64,000 nt of DNA, from contig NZ_JAUSFI010000066.1 of NCBI RefSeq assembly GCF_030651495.1, positions 1-64,000 of the forward strand, read 5' to 3'. Numbering within the stretch: the first letter of the stretch is position 1; each line of letters starts with the position of its first letter. The stretch is from Undibacterium sp. (lineage in GTDB: Bacteria > Pseudomonadota > Gammaproteobacteria > Burkholderiales > Burkholderiaceae_D). Positions 54,400 to 64,000 of the stretch are shown piece by piece. A model generated the notes under the pieces. It saw only the letters and a program-made list of their open reading frames with translations, searched no databases and was not told the origin of the DNA. The translations under genes were made by a program, and so were the position numbers.

Positions 54400-54678
54400 C
54401 TAGCGCTTGTGCTGGCGGCCACGATCGGCCGACTCGCGCAAGATCGTGTAATTCCAGTCGTGCTGATTCGTGCTGCCGTTGACCGATACGGTAATGCGGA
54501 ACATGTCATCCGGCTCCTTCAGCCTTTGCCCCTTGGCTTCCAGCTTAAGATTCACATCTTTGCGATCATAGACATCAAGCTCGACCTCAGCGCCGGAAAC
54601 GGCCGCCGGAGAGACTAGCGCGGCAATCGTCTTAGGCGTGAAATCCACCATATACACCGGCATTGCGTAGGCACCCAT
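54400..54678 (-). CDS. Small conserved hypothetical protein
   Basis: 92 residues with a GGGGGAA run before the ATG. Cytosolic composition, no membrane segment. The middle and end (VELDVYDRKDVNLKLEAKG, then FRITVSVNGSTNQHDWNYTIL) look like a beta-rich domain of a real protein, with a basic tail. I do not recognise the family. It is convergent with the YcbK-like gene. Confidence 0.6.
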   Translation of the reverse strand: MGAYAMPVYMVDFTPKTIAALVSPAAVSGAEVELDVYDRKDVNLKLEAKGQRLKEPDDMFRITVSVNGSTNQHDWNYTILRESADRGRQHKR

Positions 54679-54740
54679 ATTTATTCCCCCAAGGTAATTA
54701 ATTCGATTGATTCTACTCGTCTATCAGGCTCAACTGGCAC

Positions 54741-54777
54741 AAAAAAACAGCAACCCCGGCAAAAATCTGCAGGGGTT
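54741..54777 (-). terminator. Rho-independent terminator of the DUF885 gene
   Basis: Read on the minus strand, AACCCC and GGGGTT pair across a 14-base loop, followed four bases later by TTTTTTT. It sits 36 bases after the DUF885 stop. Confidence 0.7.
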
Positions 54778-54812
54778 CGCCAACACGACATCAGCCTGGC
54801 CTGTTTTTAGCG

Positions 54813-56606
54813 CTATTGCACCTTGACCCAGGCATGTATGCGTTGTTCCAGCACATCCAAAGGCAGGGCACCGGCACCGAGCACTTCATCATGAAAAGCG
54901 CGCAGGTCAAATTTTTTGCCTAGCTTTTTGCTGGCATACTGGCGTAACTCAACGATCTTGAGCTGGCCGATCTTGTAACCCAAGGCTTGCCCGGGCCAGA
55001 CGATGTAGCGGTCGGTTTCGCTCTGGACGTCGACTTCTTCGATGCCGGAATGATCATGAAAAAAATCCACCACTTGCTGACGATTCCACTTTTTATAGTG
55101 CAAGCCGGTATCCACCACTAAACGGATCGCGCGCAACATTTCATCTTGCAGATGGCCGTAGTAACTGTACGGGTCTTGATAAAACCCCAGTTCTTCGCCC
55201 AGGCGTTCTGCATACAAAGCCCAGCCTTCGACATAGGCGTTATAGCCGCCTTGCTGGCGAAACGCGGGTAAGCCCTGCAACTCTTGCGCAATCGAAATTT
55301 GCATATGATGGCCCGGTACACCTTCATGCAAGGCAGTGGTTTCGATCGACATGGTCTGGCGCTCGGCAAAGTCGCCGGTATTGACCATCACATGACCAGG
55401 GCGAGAGCCATCTGGCGTGCCATGATTATACGAGGCGCCGGCGGCTTCTTTTTCACGAAACTCCTCCACCGCCATCACGCTCACTTTAGCCTTAGGCATA
55501 CGGCCAAATAGTTGCGGTAACTGGGTGTACATTTGATCCGTGTACTTGGTGTAGAGATCGAGAATTTCCTGGCGCGATTTTGGATGTAAATCTGGATTTT
55601 TCAATACCATGGCATTGAAACTTTTCAGGTCGGCATAACCCAACTTTTGCGCCACACCCAACATTTTATCTTCGATCCGCTTGACTTCACGCAGGCCAAG
55701 CTGATGAATCTCTTCTGGCGCCAATTCGGTGGTGGTGGAGTGCTTTACCTGATACTTATAACGCTCAGTACCATCCGGCAATGACCATAGGCCAACGTCT
55801 TGCCGGCCATGCGGCGCATAGTCAGTGCGCACGAAGCCGGAAAATTTTTGATATGCCGGCACTACCTGCTGAGTCACTGCGGCCAGGATGGCGGTGCGCA
55901 GACGCAGCTTATCGGCATCTGAAAAATCGGCCGGAAATTTATTCAGCGGCTGAGTAAACGGCGAAGCATCCAGCGGCAACGCGGCGATATCGTCACACTG
56001 GCGGGCGATTTTTTCTAGCAAAAATTGCGGCGGCATCAGCTTATTTTTGATGCCATTTTGCATTTGCAGTATGGTCTGATCAAACGCACGCGGTAAAGCA
56101 TTCAGTCTAGCGAGATAATCTTCATAATCCTTTACGGTCGCAAAGGACAGCATCGCCACCATTTCTGGCACATCAAGGTGGATACCCGAATTTTGCAACA
56201 CCGGCATTTGCCAGTCTTTAAAGCGGGCGCCCTCCAATTGCGAGGTAAGCTGGCGCAGCATCAGTTCTTTGTTCAGACTATCTTGAACTGGAAAGCCCTT
56301 GCTGTTGATCGCCTGAAAACGTTTTAAAAAATCCGCCTCGGCCCGATACTCCGCATCAACGGCCGCTTGCGAATAATCACTGAGCTGATCGTTGTAGCGC
56401 TTGTCGCCTAACATCGAAGCAAACTCTGGATTGGTGCGCAGCTTGTACTCCCATTGTTCACCGAGTAAAGCATCTAGCGCTTGACGGCGCGTCTCAAGAC
56501 TGGAAGAGGCGCTGTTGACAGCGGGATTTTTTGCTTGGGCTTCGGCATGCATCAAGCCCAGCATAAGCAACAGCAAGGCGGTGCTGACGGATTTTTTTAA
56601 CATCAT
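54813..56606 (-). CDS. DUF885 family exported metalloprotein
   Basis: 597 residues with a signal peptide (about 1-25, ending AEAQA). The late motif TALHEGVPGHHMQ, with a distant Glu in AYVEGWALYAE, is the HExxxGH-type zinc site typical of DUF885 proteins, which are distant relatives of M3-like peptidases. Length matches the family. A periplasmic peptidase role is likely but unproven. It stands alone with its own terminator. Confidence 0.88.
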   Translation of the reverse strand: MMLKKSVSTALLLLMLGLMHAEAQAKNPAVNSASSSLETRRQALDALLGEQWEYKLRTNPEFASMLGDKRYNDQLSDYSQAAVDAEYRAEADFLKRFQAINSKGFPVQDSLNKELMLRQLTSQLEGARFKDWQMPVLQNSGIHLDVPEMVAMLSFATVKDYEDYLARLNALPRAFDQTILQMQNGIKNKLMPPQFLLEKIARQCDDIAALPLDASPFTQPLNKFPADFSDADKLRLRTAILAAVTQQVVPAYQKFSGFVRTDYAPHGRQDVGLWSLPDGTERYKYQVKHSTTTELAPEEIHQLGLREVKRIEDKMLGVAQKLGYADLKSFNAMVLKNPDLHPKSRQEILDLYTKYTDQMYTQLPQLFGRMPKAKVSVMAVEEFREKEAAGASYNHGTPDGSRPGHVMVNTGDFAERQTMSIETTALHEGVPGHHMQISIAQELQGLPAFRQQGGYNAYVEGWALYAERLGEELGFYQDPYSYYGHLQDEMLRAIRLVVDTGLHYKKWNRQQVVDFFHDHSGIEEVDVQSETDRYIVWPGQALGYKIGQLKIVELRQYASKKLGKKFDLRAFHDEVLGAGALPLDVLEQRIHAWVKVQ

Positions 56607-56761
56607 ATTGTTGTCTCGTGGAGTAAGTGATGGGTAACACTAAAAATCGTTCGCAATAAAAACAAAAGGTAAGCTGGCCACTATTTGACGTTCGCAGCAA
56701 GCAGCTCAATCGACCTCATTTTTCTTAAGCCGTAATAGAGCCATTTTTTTGCCATTAGTTC

Positions 56762-57850
56762 CTATTGCACTCTTTTAGGCACCGCTTGTTGCCTGGCGCT
56801 ATAGCTGCTGATGGCGGCTGGATCTTCAACGTAGCGTTCTTTAATTTTCAACATGTCGGGCAGCACGGCAAGGAAAGGGGCGATCAATCCGGGGTCAAAA
56901 TGACTGCCGCCGGCTTGCACGACGGTGGCCACTGCCTGCTCGACAGGCCAGGCTTTTTTATAGGGGCGCGCCGAACTCAGTGCATCGAATACATCGGCTA
57001 GCGCCACGATCCGGCCAACCAGGGGAATGTCTTCGCCCTTGAGGCCCAAAGGGTAACCGCTGCCATCCCATTTTTCGTGATGCGAAAGCGCCACCACGCG
57101 CGCCATCGCCAGCAAGGGATCGATGTGTTCGCCGATGATATCGCCACCCATGATGACGTGGGTCTGCATGATGCGCCATTCCTCTTCGTTAAGCTTGCCG
57201 GGTTTGAGTAAAATGTAATCGGGGATACCGATTTTACCGATGTCATGCATGGGCGCGGCCAGAAACAGGGTTTCCACAGTGACCTTACCCATACCGGCCG
57301 CGTCGGCAATCAGCCGCGAATAATGGGACATGCGCAGCACGTGATAGCCGGTCTCATTGTCCCGGTACTCTGCGGCCCGCCCCAGACGCTGGATGATTTG
57401 CAGGCGCGTGTTTTGCAGCTCGCGGGTACGTAACTCAACGCGCCGCTCCAGTTCGCGGGTTTGGTCGTACAAGGCGAGATGGGTCTTGACGCGCGCCAGC
57501 ACGATGGCCGGATTATAGGGCTTGGTAATATAATCTTCTGCGCCCAGTGCGAGCCCAAACTCTTCATCTTTTTGCTCTTCCATCGAGGTGACGAACATCA
57601 CAGGGATATTGTGCCGTTCCGGGTCAGCCTTGATCCGTCGACAGACTTCGTAACCGTCGATGCCGGGCATCACGACATCGAGCAAGATTAAATCTGGCGG
57701 ATGGTCTGACATGATGATATTAAGTGCTTTTTCGCCGCCAGTGGCTACCTTGACGTTATACAACGGGGCCAAAATCGCATACAAAATATCAATATTCTCT
57801 GGCGCATCGTCAACGACCAGCATGGTGTGGATGTGCGGTAAAGTCGTCAT
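56762..57850 (-). CDS. Response regulator with HD-GYP phosphodiesterase domain
   Basis: 362 residues. The receiver domain (about 8-125) has VVDDAPEN, acceptor Asp in [13 protein letters not shown] and Lys in ITKPYNP. A short coiled linker follows, then HD-GYP (about 150-340) with [15 protein letters not shown] and [11 protein letters not shown], the complete metal and GYP motifs, so it should cleave c-di-GMP. Its ATG overlaps the stop of the hybrid kinase (ATGA), which makes that kinase the likely phosphodonor. Confidence 0.95.
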   Translation of the reverse strand: MTTLPHIHTMLVVDDAPENIDILYAILAPLYNVKVATGGEKALNIIMSDHPPDLILLDVVMPGIDGYEVCRRIKADPERHNIPVMFVTSMEEQKDEEFGLALGAEDYITKPYNPAIVLARVKTHLALYDQTRELERRVELRTRELQNTRLQIIQRLGRAAEYRDNETGYHVLRMSHYSRLIADAAGMGKVTVETLFLAAPMHDIGKIGIPDYILLKPGKLNEEEWRIMQTHVIMGGDIIGEHIDPLLAMARVVALSHHEKWDGSGYPLGLKGEDIPLVGRIVALADVFDALSSARPYKKAWPVEQAVATVVQAGGSHFDPGLIAPFLAVLPDMLKIKERYVEDPAAISSYSARQQAVPKRVQ

Positions 57851-60800
57851 GTTGTCCTCCCCCCTGGACTGTGCGGTTGTGCCGCATCGGGTATTGTCGT
57901 GAGTGCGATATCCAGATCTTGCGCCACTTTAGCCAAAGCGGCCAGCGCGGCGTCAAACTCGTAACGTTCAATCAAATTAATCACCTGGGCAAATGCCAAT
58001 GCTGAGGCGTGACCGGTGAGCAAGTCGGCGACAGGCTGAACCATGTTAACGGCCGCCGCGTCATTCTCAGTCAAACGTTGCGCCAGCAGATTGAACAAGG
58101 GCGTCAGGGCGTGCTTATCCACTTCCCGTGTTTGTGCTGTCGTCGCTGTCGTGTCAGGCAACTTATTTTGCCGGGATGGCAGCGCCGCAATCGCCTGCAG
58201 CAATGCTTGCAAGGGAGGTGCCAAACCATCGAGTAAGGCATCGACACGGGCGTCTTCATGGTGCTTGATGGCGTGCTCCAGCACTTGCGCAGCACGCATC
58301 AGCGCATCGGCACCGATATTCGCGGCCAAGCCTTTTAGCGTATGCACCTGACGTTGCGCGGCATCTCGCTCGCCAGCGCCAAACTGGGCACGCATCTGCG
58401 CGATCACATCGGGATAATTTTGCGCGAACAGCGCCAGCAGCTTGTGGTATTGCGCCAGATTGCCGCGCAAACGTTGCAGCGCTGCAGCCACATCGACACC
58501 GGCCAGCACCGGCACATATTCTGCTGCCAGCGGGGCTGCTGAATCGGGCGCGGGCGCTATCGCTGGCTGAACTGGCACAGAGGCGTCAGGTCGACGCTTG
58601 ATCCAGTGCGTCAGCACGGTCAGCAATTGCTCCACGTCGATGGGTTTGGCAATATGGTCGTTCATCCCGACGGCCAGGCACTTTTCACGGTCGCCCGCCA
58701 TCGCATTGGCGGTCATGGCCAGAATCGGCAACTGGGCAAAGCGCGGCTGCGCGCGTATCAGCCGGGTGGCCTCAAAACCATCCATTACCGGCATCTGCCA
58801 ATCCATCAGCACGGCGTCATAGGTGCTGATCGCTACTTTGGCGACGGCTTGTGCGCCATTGCTGGCCAGGTCGACTTTCAGGCCTGCCTCGGTCAGAATA
58901 TCCGATGCCAGTTCTTGGTTGATTTCGTTATCTTCGACCAGCAGCACATGGGCGCCGCGCAGTTGCGCCGTCAAGTCTTGGTACGAGGCGCGCCGGTAAG
59001 GCGTGCTCGAAACATGCAGGGTGCTGCCCAGTGCAGCCGAAATCGCGTTCAGCACGCTGGACGGGCTGACTGGTTTTTCCAGAATGCCATCGATTCTTAC
59101 CCCGCGGGCTTGTTCTATCAGCTCATCGCGGCTGTAGGCGGTCACCATGACAGCCGCCAGCGTCTCAGAGATGCCCTCGCGGGCGCGGATGCGGCGGATC
59201 GCCTCAAGTCCGTCGGTCGATGGCATGTGCCAGTCCATTAACACCATGTGGTAAGGTTGTCCGCGCTGTTGTGCCGCTTCCAGTTCAGCAATGCCCAGCT
59301 CAGCACTTTCCAGCGCTTTGACTTCCAATTGCAGGGATTCGATGATGTCAGACATGATTTCGCGCGCGCTGTGATTGTCATCCACGACCAGCACCCGCAA
59401 ATGGTGCAGTTTCGGATCGGCCGCCACCATCGAAACACGCTGATCAGCCTGTAACCCTAAGCGTGCCGTAAAGATAAAACGGCTACCCACGCCGGGCTCG
59501 CTTTCCACCCAGACTTTACCGCCCATCATCTCAACCAGACGCCGGGTGATGGTTAAACCCAAGCCGGTGCCACCGTATTGCCGCGTGGTGGAGGAATCGG
59601 CCTGGACAAAGGCGCTGAATAGCTTATCGCATTGTTCTGGCGCCAGGCCAATGCCGGTGTCCTGCACCTCAAAACGCAGCACGACATCCTGCGCTGTTTG
59701 CTCCAGACAGGTCACGCGCAGACGGATTTCGCCTTGCTGGGTAAACTTGATGGCGTTATTGACCAGATTGAGTAACACCTGGCCCAAGCGCATCTCGTCC
59801 CCGATCAGTGCGGTGGGCACCGTTGGATCGAGGTCAAACAAGAGCTCCAGGCCCTTGTCTTGCGCCTTCAGCACAGACATGGCGGCCAGATGGTCCAGCG
59901 CGTGCACCAAAAAGAAGTCGCGCTGTTCAAAGTTGAGCTTGCCGGCCTCAATTTTAGAAAAATCGAGAATATCGTTGATGATCCCCAGCAGCCCTTGGCC
60001 GGCGGCACTCACCTTTTCCAGGTAGTTGCGTTGCTTGGCGCTGAGTTCGGTACGCAAGACCAGGCCTGTCATGCCTATGATGGCATTCATCGGGGTGCGA
60101 ATTTCATGGCTCATGTTGGCGAGAAAATCGCTCTTGCTCTGATTTGCCGCCTCGGCAGCCTGTTTGGCATCGCGCGAGGCCGCTTCCGATTGCGCCTTCG
60201 CCTCCATGATGTTGCGTAAGCTCTCGCTCATCTCACGCAACGCAAGCAATAGCTGACCCGCTTCATCCGGATAATATTTGCTGGTTTGCACCGCCAGATC
60301 ACCCGCCGCGACTTTTTTAGCGATCGCAAGCGCAACCCCCAACGGGCGGGTAATACTGAACCGTATCAAGATCGACAAAGCCACAGCCAGCAATAGCCCC
60401 AGCACAAAAATGCTCAACTGAAGCGAGGTAGCGGACCGCGCATACGCCATGGCCGAACTTTTATCGATCCGGGCACGTTGATTGGCGCGGATCACGATTT
60501 TATTGATGGCTGCACGATGCGCTTCATAGCTGCGCGTCATCTTCAGCAGCGCACTATCCATTGCCGCGCGGTTATTCACATGAGAGGCGGGCAGAAATTC
60601 CTTGAACGCAATATCATAAAAAGCCATCGCCGGAACGTCAACCTGCGTGAGCAGGGCTTCACCCAACTCCTTCTCCAGCCCTGCCGCGCGCCAGAAGGCT
60701 AGCCGACTTTGATACTCCTTTTGCAACACCCGCAGACGATCAATCAAGGCGTTTTTCTGCAAATTACTCATGGCGTTGGCCATTTGCTGGCACACCAGAT

Positions 60801-60999
60801 ACGACTCGATGATGTACAAGGGAGGCGGCAATACATCCGACACCAGATTCTGGCTTAGCTCAATACGGCTATACACCGGACCGCCGACTTTGATTTCATT
60901 GAGTGTTTTGAACGACCACAAGCCATAGACGAGAAAGCCGGCAGAGCAAATCGCAATCAGCAAGCCCAGTCGTTGGCCAATGTTGAGATAACGTAGCAT
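57847..60999 (-). CDS. Hybrid sensor histidine kinase (HAMP-HisKA-HATPase-REC-REC-Hpt)
   Basis: 1050 residues. Two membrane helices (about 10-30 and 192-212) flank a periplasmic sensor of about 160 residues. Then come HAMP, a coiled stretch, HisKA with [11 protein letters not shown] (His near 300), HATPase ([24 protein letters not shown]), a first receiver ([11 protein letters not shown]), a second receiver ([11 protein letters not shown]) and a C-terminal Hpt domain with [13 protein letters not shown] full phosphorelay is thus present in one chain. It is coupled to the HD-GYP regulator through an ATGA overlap. The signal is unknown. Confidence 0.94.
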   Translation of the reverse strand: MLRYLNIGQRLGLLIAICSAGFLVYGLWSFKTLNEIKVGGPVYSRIELSQNLVSDVLPPPLYIIESYLVCQQMANAMSNLQKNALIDRLRVLQKEYQSRLAFWRAAGLEKELGEALLTQVDVPAMAFYDIAFKEFLPASHVNNRAAMDSALLKMTRSYEAHRAAINKIVIRANQRARIDKSSAMAYARSATSLQLSIFVLGLLLAVALSILIRFSITRPLGVALAIAKKVAAGDLAVQTSKYYPDEAGQLLLALREMSESLRNIMEAKAQSEAASRDAKQAAEAANQSKSDFLANMSHEIRTPMNAIIGMTGLVLRTELSAKQRNYLEKVSAAGQGLLGIINDILDFSKIEAGKLNFEQRDFFLVHALDHLAAMSVLKAQDKGLELLFDLDPTVPTALIGDEMRLGQVLLNLVNNAIKFTQQGEIRLRVTCLEQTAQDVVLRFEVQDTGIGLAPEQCDKLFSAFVQADSSTTRQYGGTGLGLTITRRLVEMMGGKVWVESEPGVGSRFIFTARLGLQADQRVSMVAADPKLHHLRVLVVDDNHSAREIMSDIIESLQLEVKALESAELGIAELEAAQQRGQPYHMVLMDWHMPSTDGLEAIRRIRAREGISETLAAVMVTAYSRDELIEQARGVRIDGILEKPVSPSSVLNAISAALGSTLHVSSTPYRRASYQDLTAQLRGAHVLLVEDNEINQELASDILTEAGLKVDLASNGAQAVAKVAISTYDAVLMDWQMPVMDGFEATRLIRAQPRFAQLPILAMTANAMAGDREKCLAVGMNDHIAKPIDVEQLLTVLTHWIKRRPDASVPVQPAIAPAPDSAAPLAAEYVPVLAGVDVAAALQRLRGNLAQYHKLLALFAQNYPDVIAQMRAQFGAGERDAAQRQVHTLKGLAANIGADALMRAAQVLEHAIKHHEDARVDALLDGLAPPLQALLQAIAALPSRQNKLPDTTATTAQTREVDKHALTPLFNLLAQRLTENDAAAVNMVQPVADLLTGHASALAFAQVINLIERYEFDAALAALAKVAQDLDIALTTIPDAAQPHSPGGRTT

Positions 61000-61461
61000 G
61001 TGGTCTCCATAACAATTTATCTAGGGCACTTCTGATCTGTGCTGACAAACTAAACACCACCTGAAGAGACGTTGATCAATGAGAAAACTGGCATTGTTTG
61101 CTTATTAATTGCCTATTGTGTGCCTATTATTTGTCATGCCAGGAACGAAAATGTTATCACGGAAAAATTGTTTCACTTTTAACTATTTTCGATCTTTGTG
61201 AAAATAGCCGACATCCTCCATGCTAGGCTTGCGTCAATCATTTTATTTAACAACATAACAATATAATGATTCGTTCAAGCATAATTTAATTATAGGCAGC
61301 GCTTGGCTAAGGTCAAAAAAATCGCGCCACAAAAGCAAAACGCAAAAATGACACGCGTATACACGGCGGCATGCCGATTTGTACGCCGCACAAAACATGG
61401 GCGATAATAGCGTCACCTTCGGTCCAACTCTCCACACTCCACACTCCACTAATTAGCCCTC
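61000..61461. other. Intergenic region upstream of aroG
   Basis: About 460 bp between divergent genes, AT-rich in the middle, presumably holding both promoters. A short tandem repeat of the 7-base unit CTCCACA lies just before the aroG leader (about 61428-61447). No gene, repeat copy or riboswitch was recognised. Confidence 0.45.
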
Positions 61462-62517
61462 ATGAACCGCCAAGATCTAGAAAACATTAACATTACTTCT
61501 TTCGACGCCATGCCCTCACCGGAAGAATTGCATGCCCGTTTGCCTCTGTCCGAGCTGGCCGCCAACGCGGTCAACGATGGCCGTGTCGCCTTGCGCAACA
61601 TTCTGGAACGCAAAGACCGGCGCCTGTTTGTGGTGGTGGGGCCATGCTCGATTCATGATCCGGTCGCGGGTCTGGATTACGCCCGTCGCCTGAAAGGGCT
61701 GCAAGAACAGGTGAAAGACACGATGCTGCTGGTGATGCGCGTGTACTTTGAAAAGCCGCGCACGACGACCGGCTGGAAAGGCTATATCAATGATCCGGAC
61801 ATGGACGATTCTTTCCACGTTGACCGCGGCATGGAGCAGGCGCGCCAGTTTTTACTCGATGTCTGCGAACTCGGCTTGCCGACCGGCACCGAAGCGCTGG
61901 ACCCGATCTCGCCGCAATATCTGGGCGACCTGATCGCCTGGACCGCGATCGGCGCACGCACCACCGAATCGCAAACCCATAGGGAAATGTCATCCGGCTT
62001 ATCGACCCCGGTAGGGTTTAAAAATGGCACCGATGGTGACATCAGCATCGCGATTAACGCGATCTTGTCGGCATCGCATCCGCATTCGTTTTTGGGCTTG
62101 AATGGCCAGGGCCGCGTCGCTATCGTGCGCACCCGCGGCAACCAGCATGGTCACGTGGTCTTGCGCGGTGGCGATGGCCGGCCGAACTACGATACGGTGT
62201 CGGTCGCGATGGCAGAGCAGGCGCTGACCAAGGCAAAACTGCCGGCCAATATCGTGGTCGATTGCTCGCATGCGAACAGCTACAAGAAGCCTGAGCTGCA
62301 ACCGCTGGTGATGGCCGATGTGATCAACCAGGTCGTCAACGGCAACACCTCGCTAGTGGGGCTGATGATCGAATCGAATATCGTTGCGGGCAACCAGAAA
62401 ATTCCGGAAGACCTGACGCAACTAATCTACGGCTGCTCGGTGACCGACGCCTGCGTCGATTGGGCCACCACCGAAAAAATGTTACTGGAAGCCCATGCAC
62501 GCTTGCTGAGCCGTTAA
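61462..62517 (+). CDS. aroG: 3-deoxy-7-phosphoheptulonate synthase (DAHP synthase, type I)
   Basis: 351 residues. It condenses phosphoenolpyruvate and erythrose 4-phosphate, the first step of aromatic amino acid synthesis. Motifs are VVVGPCSIHDP (PEP/metal Cys), RVYFEKPRTTTGWKG, GARTTESQTHREMSSGLS, and VVDCSHANSYKK with the metal His. It is of the AroF/G/H feedback-regulated class; which amino acid inhibits it cannot be told reliably by eye, so the gene symbol is by closest type only. Convergent with the pirin gene. Confidence 0.93.
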   Translation: MNRQDLENINITSFDAMPSPEELHARLPLSELAANAVNDGRVALRNILERKDRRLFVVVGPCSIHDPVAGLDYARRLKGLQEQVKDTMLLVMRVYFEKPRTTTGWKGYINDPDMDDSFHVDRGMEQARQFLLDVCELGLPTGTEALDPISPQYLGDLIAWTAIGARTTESQTHREMSSGLSTPVGFKNGTDGDISIAINAILSASHPHSFLGLNGQGRVAIVRTRGNQHGHVVLRGGDGRPNYDTVSVAMAEQALTKAKLPANIVVDCSHANSYKKPELQPLVMADVINQVVNGNTSLVGLMIESNIVAGNQKIPEDLTQLIYGCSVTDACVDWATTEKMLLEAHARLLSR

Positions 62518-62542
62518 TCAAGCGTTAATCAGGCATCAATGA

Positions 62543-63445
62543 CTAGCCGGCCAATTTGCCGGCGCGGTAGTCATTGATCGCCTGAAAAATCTCGGCCTGC
62601 GTATTCATCACAAACGGGCCGTATTGCACGATAGGCTCATGCAACGGCTGGCCGGCGATCAGCAAGGCCCGGCTGGCACCGTTGGCGCGTAAGGTGACGC
62701 CGTCGCTGTCGGGCTCGTTGCGCAAGATCGCCATGCGCTGCTGCGGCACCGCTTTCTCGCCGATCTGCAACTCACCGCGGTACACGTAGACAAAGGCATT
62801 CATCGATGCCGCCATCGCCTGCGAAAATTCGGCACCGTCTGCCAGATGCAGATCCAGATACAGCGGCGCGGTCACATCGCGCTGCATGGCACCGCTTACG
62901 CCGTGGCTGGCACCGGCAATCACGCGCACCTTGGCACCTTGCGGCGTAGTGAATTCCGGTATCGCTTCGCTCTGGATATCCCGATACCAGGGCGCGCTCA
63001 TCTTGTCTTTGGCCGCCAGATTGAGCCACAGCTGAAAGCCTTCCATGCGTCCCTGTTCCTGCTCCGGCAATTCAGAATGGATCACGCCGCGCCCGGCCGT
63101 CATCCACTGCACCCCGCCGTTTTGCAGCAAGCCCGAATTCCCGGCGCTATCGTGATGACGCATGCGCCCGGTCAGCATATAAGTGATGGTTTCAAAGCCA
63201 CGGTGCGGGTGATCCGGGAAGCCGCCGATATAGTCTTGCGGATCGTCGGCACCAAAAGCGTCGAGCATCAGGAAAGGATCAAGCCGGTATTGCAGGGGCT
63301 GGGTCAGCACCCGCGTCAGCTTCACGCCATCGCCATCCGAGGTGGCCTGGCCTGCGATGATCTGCTCGACGCTGCGTGGCTGCGTGACGGTTTCCGCCTC
63401 TGCGCGAATGACTTGCCGCGGTACTACCGTGTTGTTATCTTGCAT
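62543..63445 (-). CDS. Pirin family protein
   Basis: 300 residues from the ATG at 63445 with GGAGGGG 5 bases upstream; the frame extends into azoR without a better site. Bicupin fold. The metal site is in the N-terminal cupin: FPDHPHRGFETITYML with two His, then GRGVIHSELPEQ with His and Glu. YhhW-type bacterial pirins show quercetinase activity; the natural substrate is uncertain. It lies 28 bp downstream of azoR on the same strand, probably one operon. Confidence 0.92.
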   Translation of the reverse strand: MQDNNTVVPRQVIRAEAETVTQPRSVEQIIAGQATSDGDGVKLTRVLTQPLQYRLDPFLMLDAFGADDPQDYIGGFPDHPHRGFETITYMLTGRMRHHDSAGNSGLLQNGGVQWMTAGRGVIHSELPEQEQGRMEGFQLWLNLAAKDKMSAPWYRDIQSEAIPEFTTPQGAKVRVIAGASHGVSGAMQRDVTAPLYLDLHLADGAEFSQAMAASMNAFVYVYRGELQIGEKAVPQQRMAILRNEPDSDGVTLRANGASRALLIAGQPLHEPIVQYGPFVMNTQAEIFQAINDYRAGKLAG

Positions 63446-63473
63446 GATGCCCCTCCTCTTGTTGGACCAATCT

Positions 63474-64000
63474 TTATGCTGCAATCAACTGTTGTATCTG
63501 CTGCGTCGCTGCGCTAAAAGCGGCTTGCTCGGCATCCGGCCCCATCGCCAAGCCTTCAGCGTAGACGAATTCGACATCACTGATGCCTAAAAATCCCAAA
63601 AAAGTCTGCAAATACGGCGTCTGGGTATCGCTGGGCATATTCCGGTGCACGCCACCGCGCGTCAACACGACATACGCTTTTTTGCCGGTCAACAAGCCTT
63701 CAGGGCCATTCGCCGTGTAGCGGAAAGTGACCTGGGCGCGCGAGATCGCATCGATCCAGTTTTTCAGTTGCGCCGGGATGGCAAAGTTATACATCGGGGC
63801 AGCCAGAACCAGCGTATCGGCAGCTTGAATCTCGGCGATCAGGGCGTCATCCAGCGCCACCCGCGCCGCCTGCCCGGCTGTGCGTTGTTCTGCAGGGGTA
63901 AACAGCGCCTGCAAGGCCGCTTCATCAAGCATAGGCTGTGGCGTGCGGCCCAAATCGCGTACCCTCAGGCTGGCAGCAGGCGTAGCGGCTAGCAAGCGCT
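63474..64000 (-). CDS. azoR: FMN-dependent NADH-azoreductase AzoR (N-terminus cut by window edge)
   Basis: About 175 codons are visible; the frame is open to the right edge, and about 30 N-terminal residues with the FMN phosphate loop are missing. Visible family motifs are [46 protein letters not shown] and [28 protein letters not shown], quoted here only as key blocks of the flavodoxin-like fold. It reduces quinones and azo compounds with NADH in the cytosol. Followed 28 bp later by the pirin gene. Confidence 0.92.
   Translation of the reverse strand, partial: RLLAATPAASLRVRDLGRTPQPMLDEAALQALFTPAEQRTAGQAARVALDDALIAEIQAADTLVLAAPMYNFAIPAQLKNWIDAISRAQVTFRYTANGPEGLLTGKKAYVVLTRGGVHRNMPSDTQTPYLQTFLGFLGISDVEFVYAEGLAMGPDAEQAAFSAATQQIQQLIAA

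Noticed and set aside
61094-61110. TGGCATTGTTTGC as a second sigma-54 promoter
   Set aside because: GG and GC are separated by eight bases instead of ten, so the geometry is wrong.
1-64000. tRNA, rRNA, CRISPR array, prophage, replication origin or riboswitch
   Set aside because: Intergenic regions were read for these and nothing convincing was seen; a covariance search could still find small RNAs.

Overview
The window is a chromosomal stretch from a betaproteobacterium, most likely Burkholderiales near the Oxalobacteraceae. This is inferred from the family mix: a PF10136 'site-specific recombinase' membrane protein, a DUF3149 mini-protein, a PEP-CTERM exoprotein, class III alcohol dehydrogenase with S-formylglutathione hydrolase, an E. 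coli-like LysA, and a heme d1 (nir) locus with a fused NirDL. No rRNA, tRNA, CRISPR array, prophage or intact insertion sequence was seen. The left edge cuts an RND pump gene and the right edge cuts an azoreductase gene.

Layout. 1-4.6 kb: RND efflux pump and adaptor, with a divergent ArsR regulator. 4.9-8.7 kb: a lipoprotein, then a persulfide-response cluster (BigR/SqrR-type repressor, Blh-type persulfide dioxygenase, DUF2892 membrane protein) running into an ATP-type phosphofructokinase. 8.8-17.1 kb: a large GGDEF/EAL protein, a CNNM/CorC-type membrane protein, the PF10136 protein and a NERD-domain protein. 17.6-18.3 kb: a PEP-CTERM protein behind a sigma-54 promoter. 18.5-25 kb: a 2H phosphoesterase-like protein, MATE and YitT membrane proteins, formaldehyde detoxification (adhC-fghA) and a FabH-like synthase. 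25.3-29.5 kb: kup preceded by a short KdpD/KdpE pair.

29.6-38.2 kb is the heme d1 locus: nirC-F-DL-G-H-J-N on the minus strand, nirE divergent on the plus strand, and a perfect FNR/Dnr box between them. A DUF3149 mini-gene and a P460-like cytochrome c lie downstream. Together the enzymes decarboxylate and modify siroheme to heme d1 for cytochrome cd1 nitrite reductase, but nirS itself is not in the window. 38.4-46.6 kb holds a P-type ATPase, a ClpP-like protease, three lipoproteins, a broken REP-associated tyrosine transposase, an FMN reductase and a TlpA-like protein. 46.7-54.7 kb holds MFS, outer-membrane, Lrp and lysA genes, a PhyH-type oxygenase, a second, PPi-type phosphofructokinase and an M15 murein peptidase. 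54.8-64 kb holds a DUF885 protein, a hybrid histidine kinase with an HD-GYP regulator, a DAHP synthase, a pirin and azoR.

The main unexplained structure is a family of seven intergenic imperfect palindromes of about 70-85 bp. They lie near 4.7, 17.3, 20.8, 25.2, 38.3, 45.3 and 51.5 kb, in both orientations, with a shared stem core and a shared apex. They look like a mobile REP- or MITE-type element that could fold as RNA. A decayed RAYT-type transposase lies in the same window but has no copy beside it.
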